From contig NZ_CP065972.1 in assembly GCF_016127015.1 (NCBI RefSeq), positions 682,001-746,000 of the forward strand: 64,000 bases of DNA, written 5' to 3'. A program made the position numbers and the translations under genes. Under the pieces are notes generated by a model. That model saw only the letters and a list, made by a program, of their open reading frames with translations, was not told the DNA's origin and did no database searches. This DNA comes from Corynebacterium tuberculostearicum. GTDB lineage: Bacteria; Actinomycetota; Actinomycetes; Mycobacteriales; Mycobacteriaceae. This document shows, piece after piece, positions 1 through 8,701 of this stretch (its first letter is position 1; each line of letters starts with the position of its first letter).

Positions 1-2
1 TG

Positions 3-611
3 GAAGAGATGGACCTGCCGTCCGTCGATGAAGTCAATGAAAAGCGCAAGGAAAAGTTTGCGCAGTCCATTACCAACTCCATGGACAATAAGCAGGCGGA
101 CTTCTTCCGCACCCTGGTGCGCAAGTACTCCGAGGACAATAACGCGGCCATGGATGACATTGCCGCGGCCCTCGCTGTCATGCTTCAAGGCGGCAAGAAC
201 TTCCTGATGGAAGACAAGCCCCTGCCGAAGCCGAAGCGCGACCGCGACCGCCGCGACGATCGCAAGCGCGATTTCAAGGGAGGCGGCAAGGGCCGTGGCC
301 CTAAGCGGCCGGACGGAGACTTTGAGACGTACCGACTGGACGTCGGCAAGCGGCAAAATGTGCGCCCGGGAGCCATCGTGGGTGCTATTGCCAACGAGGG
401 TGGCCTGTCTGCCAAGGACTTCGGCCGCATCACCATCGCGGTGGGCCATACCCTGGTTGACCTGCCAAAGAACCTTGACCCGGCAGTACTGGACCGACTG
501 AAGGATACCCGCATTTCCGGCCAGCTGATCAAGATTCAAAAGGACACCGGCCGCCCGCCACGCCGTGATCACGGCGGCGGACGCAAGCGCGGTGGACGCT
601 GGCGCGATTAG
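3..611 (+). CDS. deaD: DEAD-box ATP-dependent RNA helicase, C-terminal part (5' end outside window)
   Basis: The reading frame is open from the window edge, so the helicase core is missing and only the C-terminal ~202 residues are visible. They contain an acidic/hydrophobic linker, a Lys/Arg/Asp/Gly-rich stretch (about residues 75-105 of the visible part), then a compact domain starting near ETYRLDVGKRQ and running through GAIANEGGLSAKDFGRI, which matches the DbpA-type RNA-binding domain that ends CsdA/DeaD helicases. A basic Arg/Gly tail (DHGGGRKRGGRWRD) follows. Family members unwind structured RNA and help ribosome assembly and mRNA turnover, especially in the cold. A strong terminator follows directly. 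The DeaD assignment rests on the domain order; the ATPase motifs cannot be checked here. Confidence 0.88.
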   Translation, partial: EEMDLPSVDEVNEKRKEKFAQSITNSMDNKQADFFRTLVRKYSEDNNAAMDDIAAALAVMLQGGKNFLMEDKPLPKPKRDRDRRDDRKRDFKGGGKGRGPKRPDGDFETYRLDVGKRQNVRPGAIVGAIANEGGLSAKDFGRITIAVGHTLVDLPKNLDPAVLDRLKDTRISGQLIKIQKDTGRPPRRDHGGGRKRGGRWRD

Positions 612-623
612 CAATTTCGACTC

Positions 624-651
624 AATGGGCCTCTTCGGAGGCCCATTTTTT
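624..651 (+). terminator. Rho-independent terminator after deaD
   Basis: A perfect stem (AATGGGCCTC / GAGGCCCATT) closes a UUCG tetraloop and runs into six T residues, starting 12 bp after the helicase stop codon. This is a textbook intrinsic terminator. Confidence 0.95.
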
Positions 652-759
652 CGTGCCTTTTGACCTGCGGTTTTACTATAAACGGGGGTAGGGTGTCGGA
701 GGGGTTTTGTATACTGAAAGCGCAAACATGTTCTAGACAAACTTCTGCGGGGGAAGTCC

Positions 760-1986
760 ATGAATGCGCCCTACTTTGCCAATACCAATCCAGAAAATTC
801 CACCTCACAAGCAGCTACAGACATCCGCAAGGCCGAATACCTCCTATGGAAGCGCCTGCATCCAGACCCGGATGACGATATCGAAATAATTAGCCAATCA
901 CTGTCGGATCTCACCGGAACGCGGCAGTCCCGAATTAGAAATATTATTTTCGCCTTTGAGCGATTACAGGAGCTGCCGCGCCTTAAAGCCCGGCAGGAAG
1001 AGCTTTACCACTTAGATTTAGACCGGTTAATTACTATTGACCAGACGCTGTCCAAGTTGGGCGAGATTGATACCGAACAATGCCTGCTTATCGACGCCGA
1101 ATTAACCACCTACCTCACCCCCAAACGCCCCAACCAAAAATTACCGTCCCATCGCAACCTGCGGCGAAAGCTGCGGGAACTCATTGTCCGCCTTGATCCG
1201 ACCATCGCCGCACGCGACCCGCGGCGCAAAGAGACTTATCACCTGGAGCCCACGGGCGGGGAGTGGGCCGCTGTTTGTCTCGACGTGGGCCTAGAGACTG
1301 CCGAAATCATTGACCGAAATATTCGCGGTGTGGCTGCGGAGAAGGACATTCCTTTGGCGCAAGCGGCGGTCGAGTTGCTTATTGGTGCGGCTGAGGCCAA
1401 GGCAAAAGTGGTGCTCAATATGTACCGCTGCGACCTGCCGGATGCTCCCGCTTTCGTCCAAAACCTGGGTTGGGTTTCGCCGGAGGTTGCGGATGACATG
1501 CAGTCGCGCGCCACGACCGTGCGCGACATGGATGCAGCAGCGGAGGATGAAAGCGGAAACTACGTCACGCCGCCGCATATCCGCGCCTTTGTGGAAGGGC
1601 TCGATGGAACCTGCCGGTGGCCTGGATGTACGCGGCCGGCGATGGCTTCCCAGATGGACCATCGACACGATTTTGCCGAAGGGGGTCCTACCTCTGCAGC
1701 AAATTTGACCTGCCTTTGTCAACACCACCACAACATAAAGACCGATGGACGAGCCTTCTATATTAAGGACCCGATTAGCGGGGACGTCGTCTGGCTCTTT
1801 GAGGATTCCACTTGGGTCTATGACGAGGCTAGCGGTCCTCTTGCACCGAAGAACCGGCGGTGGGCACAGACGGTGGCGCAGGCGACGCGGCGGCGTCGGC
1901 AGAATGCGCACGAAGATGCGCAGCAGTTGAAAGAAGAGCTAGAAAACGAAGAAAGGGACAGTGAAGACACTGTCCCGGAGGAGTAA
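760..1986 (+). CDS. DUF222 / HNH endonuclease domain protein (13E12-repeat type)
   Basis: 408 residues. The first ~260 residues form the helical region typical of the actinobacterial DUF222 (13E12) family. An HNH domain lies at about residues 279-330, with CRWPGCTRP, the catalytic-type DHRHDFAEGG and CLCQHHHNIKTDG supplying the paired cysteines and the His-Asn-His core. The C-terminus is Glu-rich. The start was chosen because GCGGGGGA lies 6 bp upstream. Such proteins are multi-copy in actinobacteria and some sit in mobile elements; their biological role is not established. Parts of the gene (about 860-1100) are visibly more AT-rich than its neighbours, which may mean horizontal transfer. Flanking terminators make it a single-gene unit. 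Confidence 0.85.
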   Translation: MNAPYFANTNPENSTSQAATDIRKAEYLLWKRLHPDPDDDIEIISQSLSDLTGTRQSRIRNIIFAFERLQELPRLKARQEELYHLDLDRLITIDQTLSKLGEIDTEQCLLIDAELTTYLTPKRPNQKLPSHRNLRRKLRELIVRLDPTIAARDPRRKETYHLEPTGGEWAAVCLDVGLETAEIIDRNIRGVAAEKDIPLAQAAVELLIGAAEAKAKVVLNMYRCDLPDAPAFVQNLGWVSPEVADDMQSRATTVRDMDAAAEDESGNYVTPPHIRAFVEGLDGTCRWPGCTRPAMASQMDHRHDFAEGGPTSAANLTCLCQHHHNIKTDGRAFYIKDPISGDVVWLFEDSTWVYDEASGPLAPKNRRWAQTVAQATRRRRQNAHEDAQQLKEELENEERDSEDTVPEE

Positions 1987-2008
1987 GTGGCCTCTTAGAA
2001 GGCCACTT
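1985..2008. terminator. Hairpin between convergent genes
   Basis: Perfect 8-bp inverted repeat AAGTGGCC / GGCCACTT with an 8-nt loop, overlapping the stop codons of the two converging genes. It lacks a clear T-run on either strand, so termination function is only inferred. Confidence 0.45.
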
Positions 2009-2456
2009 AGAAGTTGACGTACATCAGGATGAGGCAGATGATCCACAGGAGGTTGAATACGCCGCCGAATGCGGACAGCGGCTTCTTTGCTGCCGCGTAG
2101 TCGAAGGATTCAGTGGACTCGAGGGCGGCCATTGCCTTCTTCTGCTTCGGCAGAATGACGAAGAAGAGCAGGCACCATGCGACGATGGCTACCAAGATGG
2201 CGATGTGGAAGTTCACTTCGGACTTGTAGGCGTCGATATCGGAAAGGAATACGCCGAGGCCCAGGATAGGCACGATGGCGGAGATGTAGCCGTAGGTATT
2301 GGTGATGTTGTGTAGAACGCGGGCGGAGCCAAGGGCTGCTTGGTCACCTTGTGCTGCCTTCGCCATTTGGGTCTGGTAGGAGGAAGTGGATACACACACC
2401 GGGCCAATCAAGAGGATGGCCGCGGCCACGTGGAGGAATACAAGGAAAGAAGTCAT
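2007..2456 (-). CDS. Small integral membrane protein (DUF2269-like)
   Basis: 149 residues with four predicted transmembrane segments: near the N-terminus (FLVFLHVAAAILLIGPV), in the middle (YISAIVPILGLGVF and IAILVAIVAWCLLFFVIL) and at the C-terminus (NLLWIICLILMYVNF). No catalytic motif is visible. The N-terminal histidine in the first helix (FLHVAAA) resembles DUF2269-type proteins. The start has an AAGGGTT ribosome-binding site 7-10 bp upstream. It is followed on the same strand side by the secreted HNH nuclease gene but the two are separated by 44 bp and may be independent. Function unknown. Confidence 0.7.
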   Translation of the reverse strand: MTSFLVFLHVAAAILLIGPVCVSTSSYQTQMAKAAQGDQAALGSARVLHNITNTYGYISAIVPILGLGVFLSDIDAYKSEVNFHIAILVAIVAWCLLFFVILPKQKKAMAALESTESFDYAAAKKPLSAFGGVFNLLWIICLILMYVNF

Positions 2457-2500
2457 TGAAAGAACCCTTCAATCGCGGAAAGTTGCTACGTCAACCCTAA

Positions 2501-3079
2501 TCAATTTCCGGTGAGTACGGCTAACCGACATTGCCTTTGCATCACCCGCACGTCCTTGGAAGGGAGGGGAAGGGAGTACTTTCGGGCGATGTCGGCAAGG
2601 CGACGGGAATAGTCGCACCGGTTGGCGGGCGGTAGCCATTCCGCGGGGAGGGCGTCTGACTTTTCTTGGTTGAGCTCACGGCTGGTGGCTACGAGGTTGA
2701 GCGGATCGTTGCCAAAGCGGACCTTGGTGTCGCGGTCCCACTCGGACGCACCCATGTCATAGGCCGCGGAGAGGGGAAAGATGTGGTCGATCTCAATGGG
2801 TGATGTAGCGGGAATCGTAGTGCCACTATAGGGGTCATAGAGAGTTCCGCTACGGGCATGGCAGCCGTGGAGGGGATCGCTGGACTGGCTTTCTAGAATG
2901 ACCTCACGGGTGGTACAGGCACCGTGGGGCTGCCAAATGCCGAATTCTTCGCGGTCGTAGCCGGTGGCCTCGGGACGGGAGGGAAGCGTGGTGACGTCAA
3001 AACGTGGAAAAGGCCACGCATACCATGCGCCGATAAGGACGGTGACGCATGATAGCGCGGCCAGGTAATAGGACTTCAT
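2501..3079 (-). CDS. Secreted/anchored HNH nuclease, DUF1524 type
   Basis: 192 residues. An N-terminal hydrophobic segment (residues 4-24) looks like a signal peptide or anchor. The body carries the DUF1524/GmrSD-C-terminal HNH signature: IEIDHIFPLSAAYDMGA (the DH pair), then GNDPLNLVATSRELNQ (the Asn) and EKSDALPAEW, with four cysteines likely structural. Proteins of this shape are common exported nucleases in corynebacteria. Being secreted, it probably degrades extracellular DNA rather than acting in restriction; that is inference. It lies 37 bp downstream of putP on the same strand and may be read from that transcript. Confidence 0.82.
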   Translation of the reverse strand: MKSYYLAALSCVTVLIGAWYAWPFPRFDVTTLPSRPEATGYDREEFGIWQPHGACTTREVILESQSSDPLHGCHARSGTLYDPYSGTTIPATSPIEIDHIFPLSAAYDMGASEWDRDTKVRFGNDPLNLVATSRELNQEKSDALPAEWLPPANRCDYSRRLADIARKYSLPLPSKDVRVMQRQCRLAVLTGN

Positions 3080-3116
3080 GTCCTATTGGACTGCGCGGAG
3101 TCCGCGTTGGTTCCGA

Positions 3117-4682
3117 CTATTTATCGGTGACCTTCTCTGCTGCTTCCTCGAAGTCGAGGTTGGAGTTATTTTCCACGAGCTTGGCTAGCTTGGTGGACTC
3201 TTCAAATTCGGCCACAACCTCTGGCTTAGGCTCTTTGGTGAGCTTGGCGACAATAACTGCCACGATGAGGGCCAGGAAGAAGCCTGGGACGATTTCATAG
3301 AGGACGTCGGAAAGCGGAGACATACCCCAGCCAATAGCAACGATGGCACCGGTAAGCATGCCGGCAATGGCACCGGCGGAGTTGAGGCGCTTCCAGTACA
3401 GGGAGAGCAAGATGATCGGGCCGAAGGCAGAGCCGAAGCCTGCCCAAGCGAATCCAACCAGACCCAAAATGGAGTCAGATGGGTTGATTGCCAGCAGGGC
3501 GGCAATGACCGCGATAGCTACGATGGCGGTGCGGGAGAGGTTGATGAGGACCTGCTCGCCTGGCTTCTTCTTGGCAAAGATGAGGAAGAGGTCCTCGATG
3601 AGGGAAGTAGAGACGACGAGCATCTGGGACGACATGGTGGACATAATGGCGGCTAGAACCGCGGTCAGGACGAAGCCTGCGGGCAGTGGGTGCATCATGG
3701 CCTGCGCCATATCCAGGAAGATGGTTTCGAAGTTTTCCTGGTCGGTGATGCTGTGGCCGGTCTGGGTGAAGTAAACGGTGCCGGATAGGGCGACGAAGAT
3801 AGCGCCGATGACGGATAGTCCCATCCAAGTTACGCCGTAGAAGCGGCCTTGGCTGGCGTCGGAAGGCTTACGCAGCGCCATGAAGCGGACCACGATGTGC
3901 GGCTGGCCAAAGTAGCCCAGGCCCCAAGCCAGGTTGCCGATGATGACGCCAGCGGAAACGCCCGCGAACATAGAGAAGTAGTTGTCATTTTCCACTACGC
4001 CATCGGTGCCATAAGGATTATCTGCGGCAAACGTGAAGATCGAAGACGGATCGCTGAGAGAGACAATGGCCATAATCGGCACGATCATCAGGGCGACGAA
4101 CATAAGAACGCCCTGGACGACGTCCGTATAAGACACCGCCAAAAAGCCGCCGACGAAGGTGTAGAAGATGGTCACCGCAGCGATGACGAGCATGCCGGTG
4201 AGGTAGTCACCACCGAAGGTGGACTCGAAGTAGCGGCCACCGGAAACCATGCCCGAGGAGACGTAGAAGGTAAAGAAGAAGATAATGATGGCTGCGGAGA
4301 TGATGCGCAGCAGGCGGGACTTATCGTGCAGGCGGTTTTCAAAGAAGGACGGCACGGTGATGGAGTTGGCCGCGATTTCTGAGTAAGAACGCAGGCGCGG
4401 TGCGACCCACTTCCAGTTAGCCCAGCAACCGACGAGCAGGCCGATGGCCATCCACAGCTCGGACATACCGGAAAGGAATAGAGCACCGGGCAGGCCCATC
4501 AGTAGCCAGCCGGACATATCGGATGCGCCAGCAGAAAGAGCCGCTACGAATGGGTGCAGGCCACGGCCGCCCAAAACATAATCGTCATATTGATCGGTTT
4601 GTTTGTAGCTCCAATAGCCAATGGCTGCCATTGCGAGAAGATACACGATCATCGCAATGACGTACCAAGTTGAATCTTGCAC
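3117..4682 (-). CDS. putP: Sodium/proline symporter
   Basis: 521 residues, the usual length for PutP of the solute:sodium symporter family, with about 13 hydrophobic segments. The conserved SAGASDMSGWLLMGLPGA in the second segment contains residues known to bind Na+ and proline in E. coli PutP, and GGRGLHPFVAALS precedes it. The C-terminus is charged and cytoplasmic. Translation starts at GTG with a strong AAGGAG six bases upstream. The family imports proline for nutrition and osmoprotection; specificity for proline is inferred from motif conservation and from the similar gene position in C. glutamicum. Confidence 0.92.
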   Translation of the reverse strand: MQDSTWYVIAMIVYLLAMAAIGYWSYKQTDQYDDYVLGGRGLHPFVAALSAGASDMSGWLLMGLPGALFLSGMSELWMAIGLLVGCWANWKWVAPRLRSYSEIAANSITVPSFFENRLHDKSRLLRIISAAIIIFFFTFYVSSGMVSGGRYFESTFGGDYLTGMLVIAAVTIFYTFVGGFLAVSYTDVVQGVLMFVALMIVPIMAIVSLSDPSSIFTFAADNPYGTDGVVENDNYFSMFAGVSAGVIIGNLAWGLGYFGQPHIVVRFMALRKPSDASQGRFYGVTWMGLSVIGAIFVALSGTVYFTQTGHSITDQENFETIFLDMAQAMMHPLPAGFVLTAVLAAIMSTMSSQMLVVSTSLIEDLFLIFAKKKPGEQVLINLSRTAIVAIAVIAALLAINPSDSILGLVGFAWAGFGSAFGPIILLSLYWKRLNSAGAIAGMLTGAIVAIGWGMSPLSDVLYEIVPGFFLALIVAVIVAKLTKEPKPEVVAEFEESTKLAKLVENNSNLDFEEAAEKVTDK

Positions 4683-4849
4683 GTTTTACTCCTTGTAGTG
4701 ATCTGTAGGACATACCCACGTTAACGAGGTCACAAGGTTAACCCAAGCGAGAATACAGGTGTGGCGCATATCTCCCTATGGATTTTCTATCGTTCAACTG
4801 GGAAAAGGGGAGAACATAACGAGCATGTAACAAAATGGGAAGGGCTGCT

Positions 4850-7800
4850 ATGCTGGCGGTTATGGCTTCTTACCTCGTGCATGGACTGTGGCTCCCCGTT
4901 ACGGGACTTAGTCTATGGATTGAACAGGTAGAAGGGCACAAGATTGTCATGCCCAATGCCGTTCCTGAAGGCACCTTCCCGCCGGCGGTGGAGTCCATCT
5001 TGGGGAAGAAATCTTTCCGCAACCGAGCACGGGTATCGCTGCGCACGCCCAAGGGTAAGGATGTGTCGTTGATGGTGCCGATGGCAATGTTCGGCCCAGA
5101 AGAGGCCGTGGCGGCGCTTGCTCAAATGGAACACCTGAATCACAAGCCGCCCGCCACCATCGCGCCGGATCTCCAATGGCTGATCCATGCTTACAGCGGG
5201 CTGTGCAAGTTCGTGCGCGCCGGGCGCGTGACCTTCCGGCTTGCTTACCAAGCCAATGAGTGGTTCCCCATGTGGCAGCTGGCCTCCGGCCTGGGTGAGC
5301 GCGGATGGCTTGCGGAGATGATGGCGGCTGCGCCGGGCATCTTGCACGTGAATAATCGGGCGCTGTCGGATGATATGGCCGATGAGCTGACGCATTGGAT
5401 TGCCTTCCACGAGCTGCGGCCCGTGGCGGAGGCACCGCGGCCGATGCCATGGCACGAATTCGCCCGCGCGCTGCTCGATACGCGGCCGATCCGGCGTGGA
5501 CGCGCGCAGCTTTTGCGCGGGCTCAATGAGTGGAAGAATTCCATTTACGAGGTAGAACTCCAGCTGGTCTACATCGTGGAGGAACCGCTTGACGATGACC
5601 CGGATGCAGCCAAGTGGCCGGTGCGCGTGCGGGTACGCTCGGGCACGGATTCTCCGCGGCCGGTGTCGGCGCAGAGTTTGGATAGGGCGAGTGTGGAAAA
5701 GCTGCGCGAGGCCCACCGCAAAGCCGTGCGCATCGCACCCACGCTGGGGGAGACCGCGCAGCCTGGCGACGGCGACTGGGACGTCTACCTTGAAACCCAC
5801 CAGCTCACTCATTTTATTACTCACGAGGTGGATAATCTCAAGGCCAGCGGCGTGACCGTCATGCTCCCCAAAGCATGGGCACAGATGGAGACCAAGGCCA
5901 AGCTGGAAACCCACGAGGCCCGCGATCCGGCCGAGGCCGCCACGAAGAAGCACATCGGCATGAATAAGCTGGTGGACTATAACTGGCGCATGTCCGTGGG
6001 CGATGTGGAGCTGACCGAGGAAGAGATGGAGGACTTGGTCAATTCCAAGTCCGGCCTCATCCAGCTGCGCGGCAAGTGGGTCATGGCCGATAAGCAGGTC
6101 GTTTCCCAAGTCTCCGGCTACATGGACGCGCTGAAACAGAAGTCCATCGCGCGCAAGAAGAAGGAGCTCGAGCAGCTAGCCGCCTCCGCGGAAATGGCCA
6201 AGCAGCTCGACCAGCCAGGGTGGGAAGCCCTGATGGCGGACGTGGAGCGCCGCCGCCAAGAATTCAACGAGGGCGGCGAGGAGCACGAACAGGTCACCGT
6301 GGCCGAACTGCGCGAGCTGGCGCTAGAGTCCATGACCCAAGAGCCCATCGAGTTCACCGGCAGCACTTGGCACACGGCGCTGCTCGGTGGGGTGGACAAG
6401 GTCGCCCCGGAACGCGTGGATATTCCCGCATCCGTACATGCGGAGCTGCGCGAGTACCAGCGCCGCGGCGTCGACTGGCTGTATTGGATGTCGCGCAGTG
6501 GCATTGGTGCCGTGCTTGCCGACGACATGGGGCTTGGCAAAACCCTTCAACTACTCTCCCTCCTTGCAGTGGAGAAGGAGCGCGGCGAGCAGACTGGCCC
6601 CACGCTCGTGGTGGCACCAACGTCCGTGGTGGGCAACTGGGCCCGTGAGGCTCAGCGCTTCGTTCCAGATTTTAAGGTCATGGTGCAGCACGGCTCGAGC
6701 CGCCCGCGCGGCGAGGACTTTATTAAGAAGGCCGGCGAGTGCGACCTCGTCATCACCACCTATGGCACCGTGGGACGAGATTTTAAGGACATGGGCGAGG
6801 TGGGCTGGCAGCGCGTTGTCCTCGATGAGGCCCAGGCCATCAAGAACTCCGCGACCCGCTCGTCCAAGGCCGTGCGCTCGCTGCCCTCAGAGCACCGCGT
6901 GGCGCTGACCGGCACCCCGGTGGAAAATCGACTCTCCGAGATGCGCTCCATCCTGGATTTCTGCAATCCCGGAGTGCTGGGCACCGCCTCGTTCTTCCGC
7001 AATCACTTTGCCAAGGCCATCGAGCGCAATAATGACGAGGAAATGTCCGAGCGCCTCCGCCAGCTCACCGCGCCGTTTATCCTCCGCCGCGTCAAGACGG
7101 ACCCGAATATCATCGATGACTTGCCGGAAAAGTCCGAGCAGATCCTCACCGTATCCATGACCACCGAGCAGGCCGCCCTATATAAGGCACTGGTCAACCA
7201 GGTAAAGAAGGATCTGCAGGAGGCTACGGGCATCAATAAGCGCGGTTTGGTGTTGGCCTCGCTAACCCGCATTAAGCAGATTTGTAATCACCCCGCGCAC
7301 TACCTGGGCGATAACTCGCCGGTGACGCTGAAGGGCAAGCATCGCTCTGGCAAGGTCAAAGAGCTCATGCGCATCGTGGACGAGGCCACCGAATCCGGCG
7401 AGCGACTCCTCGTCTTTACCCAGTACAAGGCCTTTGGAGATATCCTGCAGCCCTATCTGAGTGACCAGCTGGGCCGCGATATCCCCTTCCTCCACGGCGG
7501 CGTAACCAAGAATAAGCGCGACCAGATGGTGGAAGATTTCCAGTCCGAAGACGGCCCGCCGGCGATGATCCTTTCGCTCAAAGCCGGCGGCACCGGTCTG
7601 AACCTGACGGCCGCATCTATCGTCGTGCACATGGACCGCTGGTGGAATCCGGCGGTGGAAAACCAGGCGACGGACCGTGCCTTCCGTATTGGCCAGCGCC
7701 GCAATGTGCAGGTATATAAGATGATCACCGCGGGTACGCTGGAGGAATCCATCCAGGATATCTTGGACGGTAAGACGCAGCTGGCCGGCGCCGTGGTGGG

Positions 7801-7876
7801 CGAAGGCGAGGGCTGGCTCACCGAGCTGGACCCAGATCAGCTGGCCGCACTCATGAGCTACCGGGGGAGGGAGTAA
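4850..7876 (+). CDS. SNF2-family helicase/ATPase (HelZ-like)
   Basis: About 1008 residues. The N-terminal ~500 residues are the SNF2-helicase-associated region of bacterial SNF2 proteins. The ATPase core has motif I LADDMGLGKT (about residues 556-565), motif II LDEAQAIKN (DEAQ in place of DEAH), motif III ALTGTPVENR, and in the second RecA lobe LLVFTQYKAF, FLHGGVTKNKRDQM, LKAGGTGLNL and QATDRAFRIGQ. An ATG 15 bp further upstream is in frame, but GGGAAGGG lies 5 bp before the chosen ATG. SNF2 proteins are double-stranded DNA translocases that remodel protein-DNA complexes. It heads a tight operon with a SWIM protein and Mre11/Rad50-like proteins, which points to DNA repair or defence; the substrate is unknown. 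Confidence 0.93.
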   Translation: MLAVMASYLVHGLWLPVTGLSLWIEQVEGHKIVMPNAVPEGTFPPAVESILGKKSFRNRARVSLRTPKGKDVSLMVPMAMFGPEEAVAALAQMEHLNHKPPATIAPDLQWLIHAYSGLCKFVRAGRVTFRLAYQANEWFPMWQLASGLGERGWLAEMMAAAPGILHVNNRALSDDMADELTHWIAFHELRPVAEAPRPMPWHEFARALLDTRPIRRGRAQLLRGLNEWKNSIYEVELQLVYIVEEPLDDDPDAAKWPVRVRVRSGTDSPRPVSAQSLDRASVEKLREAHRKAVRIAPTLGETAQPGDGDWDVYLETHQLTHFITHEVDNLKASGVTVMLPKAWAQMETKAKLETHEARDPAEAATKKHIGMNKLVDYNWRMSVGDVELTEEEMEDLVNSKSGLIQLRGKWVMADKQVVSQVSGYMDALKQKSIARKKKELEQLAASAEMAKQLDQPGWEALMADVERRRQEFNEGGEEHEQVTVAELRELALESMTQEPIEFTGSTWHTALLGGVDKVAPERVDIPASVHAELREYQRRGVDWLYWMSRSGIGAVLADDMGLGKTLQLLSLLAVEKERGEQTGPTLVVAPTSVVGNWAREAQRFVPDFKVMVQHGSSRPRGEDFIKKAGECDLVITTYGTVGRDFKDMGEVGWQRVVLDEAQAIKNSATRSSKAVRSLPSEHRVALTGTPVENRLSEMRSILDFCNPGVLGTASFFRNHFAKAIERNNDEEMSERLRQLTAPFILRRVKTDPNIIDDLPEKSEQILTVSMTTEQAALYKALVNQVKKDLQEATGINKRGLVLASLTRIKQICNHPAHYLGDNSPVTLKGKHRSGKVKELMRIVDEATESGERLLVFTQYKAFGDILQPYLSDQLGRDIPFLHGGVTKNKRDQMVEDFQSEDGPPAMILSLKAGGTGLNLTAASIVVHMDRWWNPAVENQATDRAFRIGQRRNVQVYKMITAGTLEESIQDILDGKTQLAGAVVGEGEGWLTELDPDQLAALMSYRGRE

Positions 7877-7879
7877 TCC

Positions 7880-8701
7880 ATGGCCGTCAAAGGCGACGAC
7901 AACGTCATCTATGCCAATTTTGGCACTCGAAAGCGGGTAAGTACCCCAGACGAAGTCAATCACGTCGACCGCAGCGGGCGCATCCTGTCCACTACGGCTT
8001 CGCGGATCGCAGCCTTTACCTCACACGGTGCGGACCGCGGGCGGATTACCCGCGGCCGTCAGTATGCCGAGGGCGGACACGTCGTAGGCCTCGAGGTGCG
8101 CAACGGTGCGATTCACGGGCGCGTGGCTGGCTCCCAGAATGAGCCCTTTGCGGTGCTCATCCAGCTGCCGTACCGCAATAACGATGATATTGCCCAGCTG
8201 GCCACCGAGTTCGCACGGACCCCCAATTCCGTGGCCAATGCGCGCAAAGGCCTGCTTTCCGACGCCGCCTTGGACACCCTCTTTGCCCCCGAGGCCGAAG
8301 ACCTGCGTCTGACCTGCGACTGCCCAGATGGCGAGTACGTGTGCAAGCACATCGTGGCGGTGGGCGATAAGCTCGCCACCCGTGCTGATGCGGACCCAGC
8401 CGTCATTTTTAATATGCGTGGTCTGGATTTTGTCCGTCTCGAGCGCATGGTCTTAGAGCAGGCCAAGACGGTCAGCCGCGAAAGCTTTACCCCGAGCGAC
8501 CTGTCCGAGGAAGAAAAGAATGACATCTTCTGGAACGGCCGCGAACTGCCGAAGCTGCCGCAGCCCAAGGTAGCCCCAGCCATCGATGACTCCGATCCGG
8601 ACCTGTTGCGCAAGGCCATGCGCTCGGTTTCACACACCAATCTGGATCTCCTGCGCGCGGTATCCGATATTGAAGACCTCTACTATCACCTCTCGCACTA
8701 A
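7880..8701 (+). CDS. SWIM zinc-finger protein
   Basis: 273 residues. A SWIM motif CxC-x6-CxH (TCDCPDGEYVCKHIVAVG) is near residue 145; SWIM domains bind DNA or protein partners and in bacteria often accompany SNF2 ATPases. The gene begins 3 bp after the SNF2 stop and its stop codon overlaps the next start (TAATG), so the products are probably made in fixed proportion. The C-terminal ~100 residues are helical and charged without a recognised domain. Role inferred: DNA-targeting partner of the SNF2 translocase. Confidence 0.88.
   Translation: MAVKGDDNVIYANFGTRKRVSTPDEVNHVDRSGRILSTTASRIAAFTSHGADRGRITRGRQYAEGGHVVGLEVRNGAIHGRVAGSQNEPFAVLIQLPYRNNDDIAQLATEFARTPNSVANARKGLLSDAALDTLFAPEAEDLRLTCDCPDGEYVCKHIVAVGDKLATRADADPAVIFNMRGLDFVRLERMVLEQAKTVSRESFTPSDLSEEEKNDIFWNGRELPKLPQPKVAPAIDDSDPDLLRKAMRSVSHTNLDLLRAVSDIEDLYYHLSH

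Noticed and set aside
725..740. Possible LexA/SOS box (AACATGTT palindrome) before the DUF222/HNH gene
   Set aside because: The half-sites are directly adjacent, without the spacing of the corynebacterial or mycobacterial SOS consensus, and flanking bases do not match.
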